Origin: Bubalus kerabau
Lineage: Eukaryota; Chordata; Mammalia; Artiodactyla; Bovidae
Length of the DNA: 64,000 nucleotides
Assembly: GCF_029407905.1 (NCBI RefSeq)
Contig: NC_073637.1
Span: 53,754,501 to 53,818,500, forward strand
Reading direction: 5' to 3'
Shown: in pieces, positions 59,131 through 64,000 of the stretch
Position numbering within the stretch: position 1 is the first letter of the stretch
Layout of the letters: each line of letters begins with the position of its first letter
Made by a program: the position numbers and the translations under genes
Notes under the pieces: generated by a model
Told to the model about the DNA's origin: nothing
Databases searched by the model: none
What the model saw: the letters and a program-made list of their open reading frames with translations, nothing else

Positions 59131-60410
59131 CATTGTTTTTCAGTTGCTAAGTTGTATCTGACTGTTGGCAACACCCTGGATTGCAGCATGCCAAGCTCCT
59201 CCGACTTCCATTATCTCCTGAAGTTTACTCAGATTTATGTCCATTGAGTCAGTGATGCTGTCTAGCCATATCATCCTTTGCTGCCCTCTTCTCCTTTTGC
59301 CTTCAATCTTTTCCAGTATCTGAGTCTTTTCCAATGAATGGGCTCTTCGCATCAGTTGGCCAAAGTACTGAAGCTTCAACTTCAGCATCAGTCCTTCCAA
59401 TAAATATTCATTGTTCATTTCCTTAGGAATTGACTGGTTTGATCTCCCTGCAGTCCAAAGGACTGTGGTCTTCTCCAGCACCACAATTCAAAAGCATCGA
59501 TTTTTCAGCACCCTGTCTTCTTTATGGCCCAACTCTCACATCCATACATGACTGTTGGAAAAACCGTCATTTTCACTGTATGGATCTTTGTCTGCAAAGT
59601 GATGTCTCTGCTTTTTAATATGCTGTCTAGGTTTGTCATCTTTTTTTCCAAGGAGCAAATGTCTTTTAATTTCATGGCTTCAGTCACTGTCCATAGTGAT
59701 TTTGGAGCCCAAGGAAATAAAATCTGTCACTACTTCTATTTTTTCCCCTTCTATTGGCCATGAAGTGATGGGACTGGATACTATAATTTTAGTTTGTTTA
59801 ATGCTGAGTTTCAAGTCAGCATTTTCACTCTTCTCTTTCACCATCATTAACTTTCACCATCATTAAGAGGTTCCTCTTCACATTCTGCCATTAGAGTGGT
59901 ATCATCTACATATCTGAGGTTGTTGCTATTTCTCCTAGTAATCTTGATTCCAGCCTGGCATTTTCCCGTGATGTACTCTGCATACAAGTTAAATAAGCAG
60001 GGTGACAATATACAGCCTTGTCATGCTTCTTTCCCAATTTTGAACCAGTCTGTCATTCCATGTCCAGTTCTAACTTTTGCCTTTTGACCCCACAGGTTTC
60101 TCAGGAGGCAGGTAAGGTGGTCTGGTATTCCCATCTCTTTAAGAATTTTCCAGTTTCTTGTGATCCACACAGTCAAAGACTTAGTGTAGGCAATGAAGCA
60201 GTAGATGTTTTTCTGGAGCTCCCTTGCTTTCTCTATGATCCAACGAATGCTGGAAACTTGATCTCTGTTTCCTCTGCCTCTTTGAAACCCAGCTTGTATA
60301 TCTGGAAGTTCAGGGTTTATGTGCTTCTGAAGCCTAGCTTGAAGGATTTTGAGAATAATGTTGCTAGTTGTGAAATGAGCACAGTTGTACATTTTCTTTT
60401 TGGAACATGG
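59131..60410 (-). mobile_element. Older BovB LINE, 1.3 kb including RT region
   Basis: Antisense copy from the 3' end back to the RT fingers. On the minus strand 60021-60416 reads INPELPDIQAGFQRGRGNRD and later WKILKEMGIPDHLTCLLRN. Carries a 16-bp tandem duplication at 59835-59850 and 59851-59866. Many frame breaks. Confidence 0.93.
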
Positions 60411-61048
60411 AAGCATGAGGAAGTGGTCCCAGCCCCTGCTTGCACCTGGTCACCCTCTATTCCCAAAGTCAGCTCTATCCTTCATGATGCATACAGACTT
60501 CCCAGACTATACAATCCAACTGCCCACACCTCCCTGCAAATGGTGCCCAGTGGGTCTAGGAGTGCACATACAGTCATGTGTTCTGACCCTGAGAATGTGG
60601 ACCTGGAAAAAGGCTTATGAGGGTCCAGGAAGCAGGAAATTCCAGGGATACTAGTTTTCAGGGAGTTGTAGCACAGTACTTTTTAAACAAACTGTAAAAT
60701 AAAAGATTTGCTTTTATTTTTAATTTGTTTTGGACTGATATTTTACAAAATGAAACAAAAAATTTAGAAAAATAAAATAAAAACACATATAAATACATTT
60801 CCAATTTTTTATTATGAAATTCACCAGGCAAAATTATTCTTTTAAATTACTCTAGAAGTTTAAAAGATTTAGTCCTAATTCCTATTATTTTCTGTTCTTA
60901 CCATGTTGCAGCTGGAAATTAGTCTATGATCTCCCAGGGGTGTGGACAGGCACAACCCTGGGCAAGAGGTGGGCTACAGAATGGTCAGAGGAAGGGATCA
61001 GGGAAGGGGTCTGTCTTGCCCAAGTTTCAAAATAGTGTTGAATTTTTA
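60411..61048. other. Unclassified; GC-richer blocks at 60411-60660 and 60930-61030
   Basis: Two blocks stand out by composition from the AT-rich intron. They do not match any repeat I can name and have no splice-flanked coding frame consistent with a CUB domain. Confidence 0.35.
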
Positions 61049-61152
61049 TTGTTCAGTCATTCAGGCACGTCTGACTCTTTGCGACCCCACGGACTGCAGC
61101 ACACCAGGCTTCCCTGTCTTTCCCCATCTCCTGGAGCTTGTTCAAACTCAAA
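61049..61152 (-). mobile_element. BovB-type 3' end, short
   Basis: Reverse terminus of about 100 bp: TTGTTCAGTCATTCAGGCAC to CTTGTTCAAACTCA. Confidence 0.85.
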
Positions 61153-62594
61153 GTATTGCATATGGCATGATAAATTGTCAATAAATTATTTTTAAAAAAT
61201 TAATTGAAAATAATTTATTTGAAATAATGTTCTTCTAATGGGTAAAATAGTCTCCATTTAAACATTTTATGTAGCAATGTATTTACTCGTCTATGTATTC
61301 TGTTTTGCATTTTTGTTAAGTGTGATCCACATGCAAGAGATTTAACTTTTGGCATTAAAACTAATAAACTTACTTAAAAATTTAGATAGCTGAAAGTCAG
61401 GAACATAGTAAAACATGGACAATATGTTCATTTAACAGAGACCCATGTAATATCACATTTGAAAGTATTTTTTAAGAGGATGAATTCAGTCTATATATTT
61501 AAGTTTGTAAATTCTGATTAGGTTAATAAACACATGATATCTCAGTTTTTAAAATATTTAACAGATAAAGGAAAAATCCATCCTATTTTATTTACGTCAT
61601 GGATTGAATTAAGCATTGGAATTACATGATGCTTTTGTTTCCAGTTTTCTTTTAATATTTAGGTTCTAAAAGTTAAAATTGATTGTGATATTCTACTCCA
61701 TAAAAATATAGTCCATATAGTCATAACATGTTCAACAGCTAAAATAATCCTCTAAAAATGAATTATGAAAAATTAAAAAAAAATAATTTTTATGATTTCT
61801 TTCCCTGAAGTACAAAGCATATCATTTTTGCAATTCAGCAACTTAAAAATAATTTGAGTGTGCTGTATCTGTTTACAATGTAAAATTTAATTCTCAGATA
61901 TATTGGTAGTATGTTCTAACAGCACTCTTCCCTGGGGCATCTTTTTATTTTAAATATGTATAATTTAAATATACATGTATGTCCACACACATGCATACCC
62001 TATTTTGTGCTTATATATTTTAAATTAATATTTTCTTTATTTTAATAATATTAAATGCATAATATTCACACTAACTTTAAGAAAATGTAGCTTCTTTTTT
62101 TCTCATAGGTTATTATTATTGCTCTCAGCTCATTGGCCCATATATTTTGGTAAGCTACTTAGCTGAAGATACATGTTTTTTAACTAGTCAAGAATTTATT
62201 CTTTAAAAATGCCACCCTGCTGTCAGACTACTACATAAGATATTTTCCTTGAGCAAACTTTTCTACAACAAGGGACTTATACCATTCCAAATTTGTTCTT
62301 GTACCTTCCGCTCTTAATAATGAAAATCTAAATACTAAGTGACACCATAGGATAATGAAAAAAGGGAATATATTGAATATAACAACAAGGTGATATTTTT
62401 AGAAATGGATGGTAACAGTATAAAAAGGACTTAGAAATTGACCATGCAGAAAAATCCTTCACATTTTATATTATAGTTTTTAAAAAGCAAGAAAAAAATA
62501 TATTTTCACTGCTTTTATTTCTGCCTTGAACACCTTCTTGTCCTTCTCCATTATACACACACGCACACACACACTCAATACATGCTCAAAGTCA
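61153..62594. other. Intron without recognised features
   Basis: AT-rich, short CA run near 62555-62573. No exon recognised. Confidence 0.45.
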
Positions 62595-62700
62595 TTTAAG
62601 TTCCTTGAATGCAGCGACTATTACTCATCTTGGATTTTCCAAAATACCTAACACAGAGGCTTGTGTTAACATTGTTAGGTGTTGCATGAATTATAGTGGG
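62595..62700 (+). mobile_element. Probable L2 LINE 3' end
   Basis: TAAGTTCCTTGAATGCAGCG and CCTAACACAGAGGCTTG fit the L2 terminus loosely. Confidence 0.5.
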
Positions 62701-62834
62701 AGAGGAAAAATTGAATGTGCATGAAGACACATCAACTGAAACATGCCAGCAGGAGGAAATCTTTGCAGATGTTAGCAAGGGCACACCATGAGGTGTAGAA
62801 CACTATGTAGAGGACTACCTGGTGTATCAGTGCA

Positions 62835-62846
62835 TTCAGGCTGCTA

Positions 62847-62896
<50 letters not shown>

Positions 62897-63220
62897 GCAT
62901 AGACTGAGTGGTTTATAACAACAAATATATTTCTCACAGTTCTGGAGGCTATAAGTCAGAGGTCATGGTGGCAGCGGATTTTGTGTCTGCTGACAACCCA
63001 CTTTCTGGTTCATAGACGGCCATCTTTTTACTGTGTCCACATACAGCAGATGGGAGCAGAGTTCTCTCAGGAGCCTCCTTTATAAGGACACAATCGTATT
63101 TATGAGAGCTTACCTTCATGACCTAATCTCCTATCAAAGTCCCCACCTTCATATAACCTCACATTGGATATTAGGTTTCAACATATAAATTTTGGCAGCA
63201 GAGGGACATTTAGTCTCTGG
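62835..63220 (+). repeat. Ancient mammalian repeat containing a TA microsatellite
   Basis: CAGGCTGCTATAATTA, then a TA array (62849-62893), then TCTCACAGTTCTGGAGGCTA and a stretch to TTAGGTTTCAACATATAAAT. Same family as 37560-38070; name not asserted. Confidence 0.65.
62849..62893. repeat. TA microsatellite
   Basis: About 22 TA units inside the old repeat; likely polymorphic and able to form cruciform structures. Confidence 0.95.
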
Positions 63221-63625
63221 CTTCAGCGTTTCAACAGTGTTCACTGATACCACATGCAAGAAAACAATCAAACTGACAGTAGCAATTGTCTCATGTGGAC
63301 AAAATTTGATGTACAGTCATTCAAATAACTTTCTATTTGGCAAAAATAAATGCATGTTCCTGGAGATTCAGAATTACTTTAGGCTGCAGTATGAAATAAT
63401 CTCTGTGACATTTGATTACTAGCAACAAAATGTTAAATAGAAGAGATAATTTATTTTTATGATTCTTCATTATTTCTTCAGTGTGATTATAGTCACATTT
63501 TCCATTATGAGAACACTGACGATTTTACTGAAGAAAAAAAAAAATAATAAGAAAGCAGTTTACTATTCTATTTTAGTTTGTTTTATAAAAATACTGATGA
63601 TTTTACTGCAGTTTAAGCAATGACT
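63221..63625. other. Intron without recognised features
   Basis: The 76-codon frame at 63192-63422 has no recognised similarity. A-run near 63535. Confidence 0.4.
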
Positions 63626-63638
63626 ATGGCTTTATTTG

Positions 63639-63914
63639 CAGAGAAGGCAATGGCACCCCACTCCAGTACTCTTGCCTGGAAAATCCCATGGACGGAGGAG
63701 CCTGGTAGGCTGCAGTCCATGGGGTCGCGAAGAGTCAGACACGACTGAGTGACTTCACTTTCACTTTTCACTTTCATGCATTGGAGAAGGAAATGGCAAC
63801 CCACTCCAGTGTTCTTGCCTGGAGAATCCCAGAGACGGAGAAGCCTGATGGGCTGCTGTCTATGGGGTCACATAGAGTTGGACACAACTGAAGCAACTTA
63901 GCAGCAGCAGCAGC
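63639..63914 (+). mobile_element. BOV-A2 SINE with exact target duplication
   Basis: Sense dimer with GCA-repeat tail (63901-63914). Bounded by ATGGCTTTATTTG at 63626-63638 and 63915-63927. Confidence 0.96.
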
Positions 63915-64000
63915 ATGGCTTTATTTGAAGTTTTTGTGTATTTATTTTTGTGTTGGATTCAATTGGAACAAATTGTCTAAAGATGCTTTTAGTTGGTATT

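Noticed and set aside
60018..60620. A 200-codon plus-strand frame
   Set aside because: Most of it is the antisense reading of a BovB copy; the rest has no recognisable similarity.
10168..63914. Functional tRNA genes in the tRNA-like segments of Bov-tA and CHR elements
   Set aside because: These are SINE heads with diverged A/B boxes, no intact cloverleaf and attached SINE bodies.
1..64000. CRISPR arrays, operons, phage or plasmid features
   Set aside because: The window is ruminant nuclear DNA; the repeated units are dispersed retroelements with target duplications, not regularly spaced repeats.

Overview
This window is mammalian nuclear DNA from a ruminant, most likely a bovid such as cattle, buffalo, sheep or goat. 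The evidence is the dense set of ruminant repeats: BovB (RTE) LINEs, Bov-tA and BOV-A2 SINEs, a CHR-type cetartiodactyl SINE and ruminant class II ERV LTRs, over an older layer of L1, L2, MIR and Tigger1. It is AT-rich and has no prokaryotic features. No repeat here separates the bovid species.

The only host coding sequence I can support is two consecutive plus-strand exons, at 16755-16876 (122 bp) and 56211-56314 (104 bp). Both have consensus splice sites and matching phases. Together they encode the first two thirds of one CUB domain, which from memory matches CSMD3 (a large neuronal CUB/Sushi transmembrane protein) better than its paralog CSMD1. Everything else is intron: more than 16.7 kb before the first exon, 39,334 bp between the two, and at least 7.7 kb after the second. 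The next exon of this CUB domain is not visible before 64000.

Layout. 1-16754: upstream intron with two L1 3' ends, seven BovB pieces, several SINEs and a solo LTR (14670-15959). 16877-19700: intron with split MIR and BOV-A2. 19713-22519: two minus-strand BovB copies with a SINE between them. 23240-30060: one old plus-strand L1 ORF2 cut apart by four SINEs, a second solo LTR (24270-25557), a BovB copy and an unnamed repeat. 31394-32829: a younger 5'-truncated L1 with target duplication. 34441-35148: a Bov-tA split by a third solo LTR. 36000-48200: sparse SINEs, L2, MIR and old repeats. 48209-50160: a rearranged BovB with an inverted internal block, abutting a Tigger1 DNA transposon fossil (50179-52645). 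52707-54700: another old L1 containing a BovB that itself contains a SINE. After exon 2: three more BovB copies or ends, SINEs, microsatellites and a BOV-A2 at the far edge.

Nothing here looks like an undescribed functional system. The value lies in the nested insertion history of a very large CSMD-type intron. Several insertions can be ordered in time because their target-site duplications can be read directly. Repeat family names come from memory and not from a database search.
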